From positions 62,001 through 126,000 of the forward strand of contig CAZHYV010000006.1 of NCBI GenBank assembly GCA_964537055.1: a stretch of 64,000 bases of DNA, read 5' to 3'. Each line of letters begins with the position of its first letter. Position 1 is the stretch's first letter. A program made the translations under genes and the position numbers. This DNA is from CAZHYV01 sp964537055 (GTDB taxonomy: Bacteria > Myxococcota_A > Polyangia > Palsa-1104 > JAEUJZ01). Of this stretch, positions 7,361 through 16,333 are shown piece by piece. The notes beneath the pieces are model-generated. The model did no database searches. It saw nothing but the letters and a program-made list of their open reading frames with translations, and had not been told where the DNA came from.

Positions 7361-9427
7361 TTACCGAATTTTTGAACCCGCCGGCACGCTTTGATCTGGG
7401 GTGAGCAATCCCAGGATTTGTTCGTCTCCAATTGCTAAGATCATTCCTTCGGAAACAATGCCTCCGATTTTGGCAGGCCTAAGGTTTGTGAGGAGGGCGA
7501 CGCTTCGCCCGATCAGCTGCTCGGGAGCATACGCTTGCCCAATCCCAGCAACGATGGTGCGCTGCTCCGCGCCTACATCCACCGTAAGCTTTAGGAGCTT
7601 ATCTTTTTTCGGCACGCGCTCCGCCGCCATAACGTGAGCGACACGTAGATCGAGACGCTGGAACTCCTCGAAGGAAAGGAGATCTTTTGTGGGAGCGGGT
7701 GTAGCTATATTTTGCTCTTGATCATTCTGCGTACCCGCGTTCTTCGAGCGTCTGGATGCGCGCCATTTCGTCAAAAGCTCGTCTTGTTTGTCCGGATCAA
7801 GCCGTGGAAATAGGGGCGCTCCCTTCTGAATCTTCATTCCCTCGGGGATTTCTCCAAAGACGTTTGGCCAAGTGACTTGCTCAGGATTTGGCAGTCCTAA
7901 CTGCCGACGGAGTTCTATCATCCGTTCTGGCATAAATGGTGCCAGCATCATGCTAAGCCACCTCAGCGCCTCAAGCGCTTGGTAAAGAACGTACCGAGCC
8001 GCTTCTAGGTTGGTTTTGGCAAGACGGAAGGGCGCTTGCTGTTCCAAATAGGCGTTGGCTTCGCGAACGAAGGCAAAAATGGAGACAAGTGCCAAGGATG
8101 GCTGAAGCTGTTCAAAATACTCCTCGGCCAGCCGCTTTGCCTTCAGTGCCCCCGATTCCAGGCTTGGCAGCCCAAATGTAGTTCCGGCCGAAGCAGCACC
8201 AGCTGATGCCGTTCCTACCTTCCCAGCCATGGCCTGTCCTTCCGAGAATTTCTCTATCATGGACAGGGTTCTGTGTAGTAAATTGCCCAAGTCGTTGGCT
8301 AGCTCGTTATTGTAGCGGGCCAACAGCGTATCGTAAGAGAAGTCTCCGTCTTGTCCAAGGGGCACCTCGCGCAAGAGGAAATATCGTAAGGCATCAGCAC
8401 CAAGATCGTCGGCAAGAAGCTTTGGATCGACCACATTCCCCAAGGTCTTGCTCATTTTTTCGCCGTCGACGGTCCACCAGCCATGGGCAAAAATCTTTTG
8501 CGGAAGCGGAAGCCCTGCCGCCATGAGCATCGCCGGCCAATAAACGGCATGGAAACGGCTAATTTCCTTACCAATCAAGTGAATCACCACAGGATGGGTT
8601 TGGGTCCCCCAGAATCTTCTTCGCTCGGGTGGATGTTGCAGCGCCGAGTAATAATTCGTCAATGCATCAATCCATACGTAAATGACATGTCCCTTTGCTC
8701 CGGGCACGTTGATCCCCCAGGAGAAAGAGCTTCGGGAGACGGACAAATCTCGCAATCCTCCCTCGACAAAAGAACGCACTTCGTTTTTGCGAATGTCGGG
8801 CTGAATAAAGTCTGGATGTGCGTCATAGTAGCTCAGCAGCGCCTTCTCATATTTCGACAGACGGAAGAAATAACCCTCCTCTTTTACAAGCTCGACTGGA
8901 CGTTTGTGGTCAGGGCATAGGTTGCCCGGCAGCAATTCTTTTTCTGGATAGAATGATTCGCAGGCGACACAATAAAGACCCTCGTAAGCACCCTGGTAAA
9001 TGTCTCCCTGCGCTTCTAACTTTTTCCACAAGTCCTCGACGACCAACTTATGTCGTTCTTCTGTGGTGCGAATAAAATCGTCGTACTGAATGTGCAAAAT
9101 CTGCCACAGGTCTTTGTAGCTTTGGGCAATTGCGTCGACAAACGCTTGAGGAGACAGTCCTTGCGCTTTGGCGGCTCGTTCAATCTTTTCCCCATGCTCG
9201 TCCGTGCCTGTGAGGAAAAAGACGTCTTCAGGCACACCCTGTAGTCGCTGGTATCGGCAGATGGCATCCCCTACAATGGTAGTATAGGCATGTCCGATAT
9301 GCGGTTTGTCGGAAACATAGTAGATAGGGGTGGTCAGGTAAAACGGTTGCTTATCAGGCATCAGGGCAGGGTAGCGATTTCTTCGCAAAAGCGCAAGGCT
9401 TGTGGCAGAGATGTAAGGCGGCTTCAT
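7361..9427 (-). CDS. metG: Methionyl-tRNA synthetase with C-terminal tRNA-binding domain
   Basis: This 688-residue class I enzyme charges tRNA-Met with methionine using ATP. The Rossmann catalytic core begins FYLTTPIYYVSDKPHIGHAYTT, which contains the HIGH signature (residues 43-46 from this start). A zinc-knuckle-like region follows (CVACESFYPEKELL...CPDHKRP). The KMSKS loop appears as DGEKMSKTLGN near residue 325, and an anticodon-binding helical domain occupies about 380-520. The last ~100 residues are an EMAP-II/Trbp111-type tRNA-binding OB fold (FQRLDLRVAHVMAAERVP). The start at 9427 lies 6 bases after the preceding gene's stop, which suggests coupling. ATG 9361 (MPDKQPFYL) matches the usual N-terminus better, and neither has a clear Shine-Dalgarno site. 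Confidence 0.97.
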   Translation of the reverse strand: MKPPYISATSLALLRRNRYPALMPDKQPFYLTTPIYYVSDKPHIGHAYTTIVGDAICRYQRLQGVPEDVFFLTGTDEHGEKIERAAKAQGLSPQAFVDAIAQSYKDLWQILHIQYDDFIRTTEERHKLVVEDLWKKLEAQGDIYQGAYEGLYCVACESFYPEKELLPGNLCPDHKRPVELVKEEGYFFRLSKYEKALLSYYDAHPDFIQPDIRKNEVRSFVEGGLRDLSVSRSSFSWGINVPGAKGHVIYVWIDALTNYYSALQHPPERRRFWGTQTHPVVIHLIGKEISRFHAVYWPAMLMAAGLPLPQKIFAHGWWTVDGEKMSKTLGNVVDPKLLADDLGADALRYFLLREVPLGQDGDFSYDTLLARYNNELANDLGNLLHRTLSMIEKFSEGQAMAGKVGTASAGAASAGTTFGLPSLESGALKAKRLAEEYFEQLQPSLALVSIFAFVREANAYLEQQAPFRLAKTNLEAARYVLYQALEALRWLSMMLAPFMPERMIELRRQLGLPNPEQVTWPNVFGEIPEGMKIQKGAPLFPRLDPDKQDELLTKWRASRRSKNAGTQNDQEQNIATPAPTKDLLSFEEFQRLDLRVAHVMAAERVPKKDKLLKLTVDVGAEQRTIVAGIGQAYAPEQLIGRSVALLTNLRPAKIGGIVSEGMILAIGDEQILGLLTPDQSVPAGSKIR

Positions 9428-9433
9428 TTAATT

Positions 9434-10372
9434 CTACAAGGACGATAGGAAAGAAGATCCTTCAGAATAGAGGGGGTCCGCTTCGGAAGGATGCTTTTCC
9501 TGCGAAAATGGAACAAACCTAGCTCTGTCCTGCTGATGCACTCGCGTTTCTATTTGCGTGAGGCGCTTGTTCTCAATGGTGTAAATCTTATACCGCGCTC
9601 TCCGGTCCATTCGAGGATCCGTATACGTTCCTGAGCCTACCCCAATGACTGGAATCGGCTGTTTCGGTCCGGGTAACGAAGTCTCAAGATCCCGGTGCTC
9701 ATGCCCGTGCAGCACCAGTTCGCACCCTGTCTTTTGCAATACATGCTGAAGTTTCCCTTTATCGACGAGACCCCGCCTTTGATCCTTTCGATACGGAACC
9801 GGTGGGTGGTGGATAAGCAGGATGCGAAAGTATGAATTCAGTCGAAGAAGTAGCTTCTCTAACTGTAAGAGCTGTGCTTCACCTAAAAATCCTGTTGCAA
9901 CAAAGGGAGGAGTTGGAATCGCACTATTGACTCCAATGAAAGCTACATCGCCTCGGATACGAACGCACGGAAAGGTCGAAAATTCATTGGCAAAATCTTC
10001 ATCTGAAATTGCATATGCACCTAAGAATGTTTGGAACCATTGGTTGCGGTCTGCCTCCCTAACATACACGTCGTGGTTCCCAGGGATGATGGTTGCCTCG
10101 TTAGGAGAAAGTCCATAGTCGGAGAGAATCTGTTTTGCACGTTTAAACTCAGAGGGGAGGGAGAGATTGGTGACGTCTCCAGTAAGAACGATGTGGTCAG
10201 GTTTTGTTTCCTTAAGATCTTGACAGACTGATTCGAATAAACGAGCATCATGCTTCCCTCGACGCGCAGTCAAGAGGTTTGTTGCCCCAACCAATCGTTT
10301 AGAAAAAATATCAGTCCATCGAAACGAAGACCAATCCAAGATATGAATATCAGAGAGATGCGCAATCCGCAT
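9434..10372 (-). CDS. Calcineurin-like metallophosphoesterase
   Basis: The start is taken at ATG 10372 (MRIAHLSDIHILDW) because the metal-binding motif starts there. The upstream codon at 10408 would add 12 unlikely residues. The 312-residue product carries the full motif series of the family: D-x-H in LSDIHI, GD in LTGDVTNL, GNHD in IPGNHDVYV, HH in LLIHHPP and GHEH in VLHGHEHRD. These bind two metal ions for phosphoester hydrolysis. The substrate cannot be told from sequence; relatives include cyclic-nucleotide and UDP-diacylglucosamine hydrolases. There is no signal peptide, so it is cytosolic. It is upstream of metG and probably cotranscribed with it (6-base gap to the annotated metG start). 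Confidence 0.85.
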   Translation of the reverse strand: MRIAHLSDIHILDWSSFRWTDIFSKRLVGATNLLTARRGKHDARLFESVCQDLKETKPDHIVLTGDVTNLSLPSEFKRAKQILSDYGLSPNEATIIPGNHDVYVREADRNQWFQTFLGAYAISDEDFANEFSTFPCVRIRGDVAFIGVNSAIPTPPFVATGFLGEAQLLQLEKLLLRLNSYFRILLIHHPPVPYRKDQRRGLVDKGKLQHVLQKTGCELVLHGHEHRDLETSLPGPKQPIPVIGVGSGTYTDPRMDRRARYKIYTIENKRLTQIETRVHQQDRARFVPFSQEKHPSEADPLYSEGSSFLSSL

Positions 10373-10579
10373 GGGGTACCTTTTATCATGAAAAAGCGCC
10401 CTCTCCAAAAAGATGCACCTTCTTTAGGTTCGATGTGCCCTATAACCTTTGAAGTTTATACGCTTTGCGACACAGAATCACTAGAAAATGATGGCCAGTC
10501 AGAAAAATGATGACGCAGAAAGAGGGAAGGCTTACGGTAGGGAGGGAAGCGCTATAGGAACGTGGAAAAAATAGGAAAA

Positions 10580-10596
10580 TGGGCAAATTTTGCACA
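10580..10596. promoter_or_regulatory. Palindromic site TGGGCA-AATTT-TGCACA
   Basis: This is the third occurrence of the 17-base inverted motif, with one mismatch in the left arm. It lies 77 bases upstream of the MATE exporter start at 10673, within the 300-base divergent space separating it from the metallophosphoesterase gene. Nothing else could be assigned in 10373-10672. Confidence 0.4.
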
Positions 10597-10672
10597 GGAT
10601 TTCAGTAGTTCGCTCAATGGATGTTTTTTCTCCTACATAAAGTGGGCTTGAGTATGGTACATAGCAAAGCCT

Positions 10673-12109
10673 ATGCATTGGCTCGACCGGACCGCTAGCC
10701 GCCGAATTCTTTCACTCGCATCTCCCGTGATGCTAGCGATGCTCTCGCAAACTCTCATCAATCAGGTGGACCACATTTTGGTGGGACACCTGCCCCAGGC
10801 TGAATCAACCCCAGGGCAAACCGCCCTCCAGATTAGCCAAATCCTTTTATGGATGTTTGGGGGTTTCTTATCTGCCGTCGCCGTCGGAACCCAAGCGATG
10901 AGTGCTCGTCGCATTGGTGAATCAAATCCAAGGGCTGCCGGCGCAGTGGCACTCAATTCTCTATTTTTATCACTCATTGCCTCTATCGTCATGGCGATAA
11001 TTTGTTGGTTCTTGGCTCCATTTTTGGTTGCAAAGGCTAGCAAGGATCCGGCTGTCCAGGCGTTAGGGATCCCATTTGTGCGGTGGCGATTCCTACACAT
11101 TCCTAGTATGGTTTTGTTTGCCAGTATGAAATCGTTCTTTGACTCGCTTGGAAAAACTAGGGTTGCCATGGCAGCTGCGCTTTTAATGAATCTGGTCAAC
11201 TTCTTCTTATGTATTATTCTGGTGTTTGGCAACCAAGCCCCTGGGATTGCGGGAATCGATACCATCCATGGCTGGCTCTTACGCATGACGGGAAATTTGC
11301 CGAGGATGGGCGTACCAGGCGCCGGTCTTGCCGCCATGATTAGCTCCTACGTAGGCGTGGTTATCATTTTACTTTGGAGCCTAAAATCGAAATATCGTGC
11401 CTATCAGATCTATCACCCAAGCAACCTGAGCCTAAAAACGCTTAACGAAATCGCGCGTCTTTCGTTCCCATCCGGATTGGCCAATGCCTTTGCCATGCTG
11501 GGCTTTGGATTCGTGATTTGGGTGGTAGGCAAAGTTGATCTCATGGCCGGTCATGGGACTGGGCGAACCATCTACTCTACAGCTACATCCAACATTATTA
11601 GTGTGCTGCAGCTTATTTTTATTACCTGTATTGCCTATGGCACGGCCACGGCCACCCTGGTTAGCCAAAGCTTGGGGGCAAAAACTCCTGAAATGGCCGA
11701 GCGATACGCGTATACTTCAGTCACCTTAGGCGTTCTTTGCTTTGCCGCTATTGGTCTTGCTATGATTTTTGGAGCTGTTCCTATTTTAAAGCTTTGGAAC
11801 CCTCGTGATTTAGAAGTTCTAAGGGTTGGTGCGCCTATTTTAAGGGCGGTTGGTTTTATACAACCTCTGATTGTGATAGCGATTGTGCTGACCCAAGCCT
11901 TGTACGGGGCCGGGAACACCCGCTTTGTGATGGTCGCTGAGCTTATTCTGCATTTTGTCTGTTTAATGCCCCTATGCTATCTGTTAGGGATTACGTTTGG
12001 TTTTGGGATCTGGGGAGCTTGGGCCTCGCTTATCATTTACGTCGCGTTGCTGGCCTTAATCATGTTCCTTAAGTTCCGCACTGGGTCTTGGAAGCACATT
12101 CGGATCTAG
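10673..12109 (+). CDS. MATE family multidrug/cation exporter
   Basis: This 478-residue integral membrane protein has about twelve hydrophobic segments in two related halves, as in NorM/DinF-type MATE exporters. The first half opens with a typical SPVMLAMLSQTLINQVDHILVG segment (residues about 17-38), and the second half repeats the theme after residue ~255 (IARLSFPSGLANAFAMLGFG). The family exchanges Na+ or H+ for drugs or metabolites across the inner membrane. The start MHWLDRTASRRIL fits the family. No obvious Shine-Dalgarno site precedes it, but the palindromic site 77 bases upstream may regulate it. The substrate is unknown. Confidence 0.9.
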   Translation: MHWLDRTASRRILSLASPVMLAMLSQTLINQVDHILVGHLPQAESTPGQTALQISQILLWMFGGFLSAVAVGTQAMSARRIGESNPRAAGAVALNSLFLSLIASIVMAIICWFLAPFLVAKASKDPAVQALGIPFVRWRFLHIPSMVLFASMKSFFDSLGKTRVAMAAALLMNLVNFFLCIILVFGNQAPGIAGIDTIHGWLLRMTGNLPRMGVPGAGLAAMISSYVGVVIILLWSLKSKYRAYQIYHPSNLSLKTLNEIARLSFPSGLANAFAMLGFGFVIWVVGKVDLMAGHGTGRTIYSTATSNIISVLQLIFITCIAYGTATATLVSQSLGAKTPEMAERYAYTSVTLGVLCFAAIGLAMIFGAVPILKLWNPRDLEVLRVGAPILRAVGFIQPLIVIAIVLTQALYGAGNTRFVMVAELILHFVCLMPLCYLLGITFGFGIWGAWASLIIYVALLALIMFLKFRTGSWKHIRI

Positions 12110-12176
12110 ACAATCGGAGTCAGGCAGTTGTAGTTAAAAAGGGACCTATAGAATGACGGCTTAGAGAGATGAGCTT

Positions 12177-13478
12177 CTAATCCACGGGTGGTTGCTTTTC
12201 TGTAGAAGCAATCTGGGTTTGCTTGCCAGTGATGAGGCGGGCCCCTCGTTGGAATGTGACGTAAGACCAAAACCACTCGAACAGCACAATAAACCGATTA
12301 CGGAAGCCAATTAGAAAAAAAATGTGAACCAGCAACCAGGCAAGCCACGCCAAAAGGCCATTCAATCGGAACCAGCCTGATTCGACCACAGCAGCTGAGC
12401 GGCCGATTGTGGCCATGCTGCCCTTATCAAAAAAGCGAAAGGGGCCTCTTCCTTTTCCTACCAGCGTAGCTTTGATAGAGCGAGCCACCGCACGGCCCTG
12501 CTGCATCGCAACGGGGCTGGTTCCTGGTAGAGGTTTTCCTCCTTGATGCAGAAATACGGCAGTATCACCAATCGCAAACACGTTGGGGTGCCCAGGCAAA
12601 GATAAGTCAGGCTCAACAACGATACGGCCTGCTTTATCAAGCTGGGTAAATAGCGTTTTGGTAAGTGATGTGGCACGTACGCCTGCGCCCCAAACTACAC
12701 ACTGACTTGGGATTTTTTCCTCTCCTAAATAAACGCCCGTTTCATCAATCTGAGTCACCATGGCTCCTGTACGGACCTGGCAACCTAATTTGGCAAGATG
12801 CTTGGTTGCAGATGCTGATAATTTCTCATGAAAGGTAGATAGAATGCGAGGCCCTGCCTCCAGCAGATACACTTTCGCCTTGGCGGGGTCAATAAGCCGG
12901 AAGTCCCGCCGAAGCACATGGCGAGACAGCTCACACAGCGCTCCTGCCATCTCCACACCCGTTGGACCTCCTCCAATAACGACGAACGACATCAGCGCCT
13001 GTCTTTTCTCTGGATCCGGCTCACGCTCGGCCTCTTCAAAAGCAAGCAGTACCCGTCGGCGGATTTCTAAGGCGTCATCGAGATCTTTTAGCCCAATCGC
13101 ATAACGAGCCCATTCCTTCTCATGGCCAAAATAAGAAGTTTGTGCCCCCGTCGCAATTACTAGGTAATCGTAAGGAATAATTTCCTTGTTTTGAGTGATA
13201 AGGTAATTCTGGGCTGTATCTACCTGAATCACCTCATCTAGCAGGATCCGTGCATTCTTTTGCTTGCGTAGCATAAAGCGGATGGGTGAGGCAATATCTG
13301 GTGCTGAAAGTCCCGCCGTGGCTACCTGGTACAAAAGTGGCTGGAAGAGATGATGATTCGTGCGGTCGATGACGGTAATCTGTACAGGGGCTTTTTTTAG
13401 AGCTCTTGTTGCTGCAAGCCCGCCAAATCCACAACCGATAACAACCACGTGCGGTACATAACCAGATGCAGCTTTCAT
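12177..13478 (-). CDS. ndh: Type II NADH dehydrogenase (NDH-2), FAD-dependent
   Basis: The start at ATG 13478 follows an AGAGGGG ribosome site; the reading frame extends 9 codons further upstream without one. The 433-residue product has two Rossmann folds. An N-terminal FAD site is VVVIGCGFGGLAATRAL with DRTNHHLFQPLLYQVATAGL, typical of NDH-2. A second GxGxxG site for NADH is FVVIGGGPTGVEMAGAL near residue 160. The FAD-contacting NVFAIGDTAV is near residue 305. The C-terminus contains a hydrophobic stretch (LAWLAWLLVHIFFLIGF) that anchors the enzyme to the inner membrane. It passes electrons from NADH to quinone without pumping protons. It is monocistronic as far as can be seen. Confidence 0.88.
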   Translation of the reverse strand: MKAASGYVPHVVVIGCGFGGLAATRALKKAPVQITVIDRTNHHLFQPLLYQVATAGLSAPDIASPIRFMLRKQKNARILLDEVIQVDTAQNYLITQNKEIIPYDYLVIATGAQTSYFGHEKEWARYAIGLKDLDDALEIRRRVLLAFEEAEREPDPEKRQALMSFVVIGGGPTGVEMAGALCELSRHVLRRDFRLIDPAKAKVYLLEAGPRILSTFHEKLSASATKHLAKLGCQVRTGAMVTQIDETGVYLGEEKIPSQCVVWGAGVRATSLTKTLFTQLDKAGRIVVEPDLSLPGHPNVFAIGDTAVFLHQGGKPLPGTSPVAMQQGRAVARSIKATLVGKGRGPFRFFDKGSMATIGRSAAVVESGWFRLNGLLAWLAWLLVHIFFLIGFRNRFIVLFEWFWSYVTFQRGARLITGKQTQIASTEKQPPVD

Positions 13479-13612
13479 AAACCCCTCTTTAGGTAAGCTA
13501 AGCATGATTTTCTGGGGCAGACAAGAGATTCTTTGAGGGAATACGTAAAATCTTAAAGGCAGGTAGCAATCGCTAGAGCAGACGCTCTTGGCAGAGGATT
13601 AGGTAAAATTTC

Positions 13613-14344
13613 TTAGTCGCGGCTGTTGCCGAAAAGCCTGAGAAGAATGTTGAGCGTGCTAACAAAGATATTGAACAGTGCCGCAAATAACATCAACGCT
13701 CCAGCAAATGGATCAAGGAAGTTCGGGTCATTCAGAACACTGCTAGTCGCATAGACAAGCATCAAGACCCCAAAGATTCCGATTCCTACACTAATCGCGA
13801 GGCCCATGACTCCAAGTCCAGGGAAAATGTACATATTAAGCACGGTTGCAGCTACTAGCACAAAGAAGATCCCCGTTAGGAGACCGGCGGGTGCAGAGAA
13901 CCGTTTGCGTGCTAGGAAAATATATCCTGTCACTGCGAGGAAGACAGCACCGGTGATACCCATGGCAGCCCAGACGAGCTGACCTTCAGAATCCCCATTT
14001 GCTAGGGCAATCTGTTGCGCATAGTATAGTAGCGGGGCAAGCACCAGTCCCGAGACAAATCCATCAAGACCCAGCATAAAGAGGGCGAAGGGTCTGCTCT
14101 TCTGGTGAGAGGCCCAAAGTGCAATCCGCGGAATTACATTAATTAGGATCATGGCAAGGATCCAGCCACCGTATCCCGAGAAGAATGAGATAACCTCAGG
14201 GCTTTGCACCCCTAGGTACCCACCAGCACAAGCAGCCAGCAAGCTGATAGATAAAAGGGCGTACGTTTTTTTGGCCATGACTGCTTTGTAGTCACTGAGG
14301 GTCGTCGTTCCAAAAAGTTTATCGGTTACATGAAGTTGAGACAT
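13613..14344 (-). CDS. Bax inhibitor-1/YccA family membrane protein
   Basis: This 243-residue protein has about seven transmembrane segments and the Bax-inhibitor-1 layout. A short cytosolic N-terminus (LFGTTTLSDYKAVMAKKTYAL) precedes the membrane part. The signature DGFVSGLVLAPLLYYA is in the middle, and the C-terminus has an acidic pore segment (NDPNFLDPFAGALMLFAALFNIFVS). Bacterial members (YetJ, YccA) act as pH-sensitive Ca2+ leak channels or interact with the membrane protease FtsH. Which applies here cannot be told. It is divergent from an exchanger of the Ca2+/cation family at 14516, an attractive functional neighbourhood for calcium handling, but that is inference. No other gene shares the operon. 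Confidence 0.85.
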   Translation of the reverse strand: MSQLHVTDKLFGTTTLSDYKAVMAKKTYALLSISLLAACAGGYLGVQSPEVISFFSGYGGWILAMILINVIPRIALWASHQKSRPFALFMLGLDGFVSGLVLAPLLYYAQQIALANGDSEGQLVWAAMGITGAVFLAVTGYIFLARKRFSAPAGLLTGIFFVLVAATVLNMYIFPGLGVMGLAISVGIGIFGVLMLVYATSSVLNDPNFLDPFAGALMLFAALFNIFVSTLNILLRLFGNSRD

Positions 14345-14515
14345 GGTTGATTCTCCGTAAAATCAATATTGTTATGATAATCCCTTTTCGCATAGAGAGC
14401 AAATGAATTGCAAGAGATATCGAGATGGCTAGGATTTTGGGAAATCTTTTTACACAGAAAATTTACACAGAAAATTTTATCGATTTACCTAAAAATTCTG
14501 GCTATCATCGCGCAA

Positions 14516-15784
14516 ATGGCAGGAAATGACCCTAAAGACAAAACGCAGAATTTTCGTCGACGCCTTTTACTTCGGCTCGTTGTGTGTATCATTATAGGCC
14601 TATTGGGGATTGGGTTTCGGTTCTCGGGGATCCATTCTGCACCTATCGTTTCCCTCTTTATCTTCGGGGGCTCTGTGGTCGCTGCCGCATTTCTTCTTGC
14701 GTGGACTGCAGAAACCCTGCAGCTTGACATTAGTTCTGGCCTTGCCATGGCCATTTTGGCGCTGATTGCAGTCATGCCCGAGTATGCTGTTGATTTTATC
14801 TTCGCGTACAAAGCAGCAGCGCATCCCGAGTATACCGAATTGGCTGCTGCTAATATGACAGGGGCCAACCGTTTGCTGATTGGGGTAGGGTGGTCTCTTG
14901 TCGTTTTGTTAAGCACTATGGTTTGGAGAAAGAGCAAGGAGCTTAAGGCAAACAAAGATCCTCGCACCTTTTCGGTTTCGCTCGACCCTAGCCATTCGGT
15001 AGAGTTTGTGATTTTGCTCATTGCTACAATTTGGTCACTATCGATGCCCCTCCTTCATCGAATTGCGCCTTGGCATGGGGTGGGGATGCTTGCCATTTTT
15101 GCATTCTATATTTGGAGACTTCGTGGAAACCCGGCGGAAGAGCCTGATCTGCATGGGGTGGCCTTTATCCTTGGACAACTTCCTAAGGCTAAGCGTCGTA
15201 TTGTGGTTTTTACGCTGCTTGGATTTGCTGCGGGGATTCTTGGGGCTGCCGCGCATCCTTTTGTGGAGGCGTTGCTTCGGACCGGCAAGCAGCTGAAATT
15301 GGACGCATTCTTGCTTGCGCAATGGATTGCACCTCTTGCGTCCGAGTCTCCTGAACTTCTGGTGGCCATCATTTTTTCTTTGCGAGGCCATGGGCAGGCG
15401 GGTATGGCTGCGCTGCTTTCGTCCAAGGTTAACCAGTGGACTTTGCTTGTAGGAACATTGCCGTTTGTTTATTCAGCAGGGATGCGTAAGTTTGTCTCTC
15501 TGCCGCTAGGAGGACGCCAAACGGAAGAGCTGGTGTTAACAGCCGCGCAAGGACTTTTAGGGGTATCAGTACTTGCCAACGGGAGGATGGAGCGGTGGGA
15601 GGCAGGGTTGATGCTGGGGTTGTTTTTGATCCAGATCCCCTTTCCCCAGCCAATGATTCGGTATGCTATGTCTGCCTTATATTTTGCTCTGGCTTTAATA
15701 CTGTTTGTCCGTGCGAGAAAAGATCTTAGGCGTCATTTTGTCTATGTATTTGGGAAGAGAGAGGCTAGAACCACTCAGGCGTAG
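14516..15784 (+). CDS. Sodium/calcium exchanger family membrane protein
   Basis: The start is placed at ATG 14516 (MAGNDPKDK). The open frame continues upstream to 14408, but that part contains a 13-base tandem duplication and does not look coding. The 422-residue product has about ten transmembrane helices in two inverted halves, each with an alpha-repeat of the CaCA superfamily. The first contains VMPEYAVDFIF and AAANMTGANRLLIGVGW; the second contains SPELLVAIIFSLRG and LLSSKVNQWTLLVGTLP. The conserved acidic residues in these repeats bind the exchanged cation. The direction and ions (Ca2+, Na+, H+, K+) are not determined. The 3' end overlaps the convergent lipoprotein gene by 20 bases. Confidence 0.82.
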   Translation: MAGNDPKDKTQNFRRRLLLRLVVCIIIGLLGIGFRFSGIHSAPIVSLFIFGGSVVAAAFLLAWTAETLQLDISSGLAMAILALIAVMPEYAVDFIFAYKAAAHPEYTELAAANMTGANRLLIGVGWSLVVLLSTMVWRKSKELKANKDPRTFSVSLDPSHSVEFVILLIATIWSLSMPLLHRIAPWHGVGMLAIFAFYIWRLRGNPAEEPDLHGVAFILGQLPKAKRRIVVFTLLGFAAGILGAAAHPFVEALLRTGKQLKLDAFLLAQWIAPLASESPELLVAIIFSLRGHGQAGMAALLSSKVNQWTLLVGTLPFVYSAGMRKFVSLPLGGRQTEELVLTAAQGLLGVSVLANGRMERWEAGLMLGLFLIQIPFPQPMIRYAMSALYFALALILFVRARKDLRRHFVYVFGKREARTTQA

Positions 15785-16142
15785 ACGTTAGCTCCTGGAT
15801 TTGCTTGAGGGTACGAGGCTGCCTCAAACCTGGACCACAGAGTGCATAAAAAGTAACTTTGGTAAATGGTTCCGAAGAGCCCCTTGCAGTGACAGCTTGG
15901 TCTCTGGCATCGACCATATCGTGAGGCTTGCAAATCTCCGAATAATCGCAAGGATTTTTGGCAGTCTGCACTTGGTTGTTGCAATGAATGATGTAATTGT
16001 AGGGCTCTCCAGAGGTGGCAGGTAAAGGGTTTAAAGAACGATCTCCCTCTGTGGATTGGTTGAGAGAATTACATCCCAATAAATTATTAACAACAAACGA
16101 TAAAACAAGCATGAGCAGAATCTTAGAGCTACTATATCGCAT
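15765..16142 (-). CDS. Small lipoprotein of unknown function
   Basis: This 125-residue product has a signal peptide with lipobox NLLGC (Cys at residue 24), so it should be lipidated and probably sorted to the outer membrane. The mature part is short and has four further cysteines (CNNQ, NPCDYSEIC, LCGPG) that could pair. No family was recognised. It converges on the exchanger gene with a 20-base overlap. In its upstream region a 7-base hairpin (CTCTATC/GATAGAG, about 16172-16190) lacks a T-run and is not called as a terminator. Confidence 0.65.
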   Translation of the reverse strand: MRYSSSKILLMLVLSFVVNNLLGCNSLNQSTEGDRSLNPLPATSGEPYNYIIHCNNQVQTAKNPCDYSEICKPHDMVDARDQAVTARGSSEPFTKVTFYALCGPGLRQPRTLKQIQELTSTPEWF

Positions 16143-16333
16143 AGAACTTTCCTCTTGGCTGAGATCTTAATTTCTCTATCTTTTCGATAGAGCGAAAAAT
16201 TTTATATACAACCGAAACAGAAAGCAAGCGTTAGTAAGAAAGCGTTCTTTTGTTCTCCGTCAGAGCCCTTTTTGGAATTAGAAAGTGAGGGCAGGTACTG
16301 GATTTTCATGGAATGCGACTTGGCCACAATGCT

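Noticed and set aside
14408..14515. N-terminal extension of the exchanger to ATG 14408
   Set aside because: The stretch contains a 13-base tandem duplication, lacks a ribosome site and would add a non-conserved segment before the first helix.
16172..16190. Hairpin CTCTATC/GATAGAG as a dnaE terminator
   Set aside because: The stem is short and neither strand has a T-run after it; it may be incidental.
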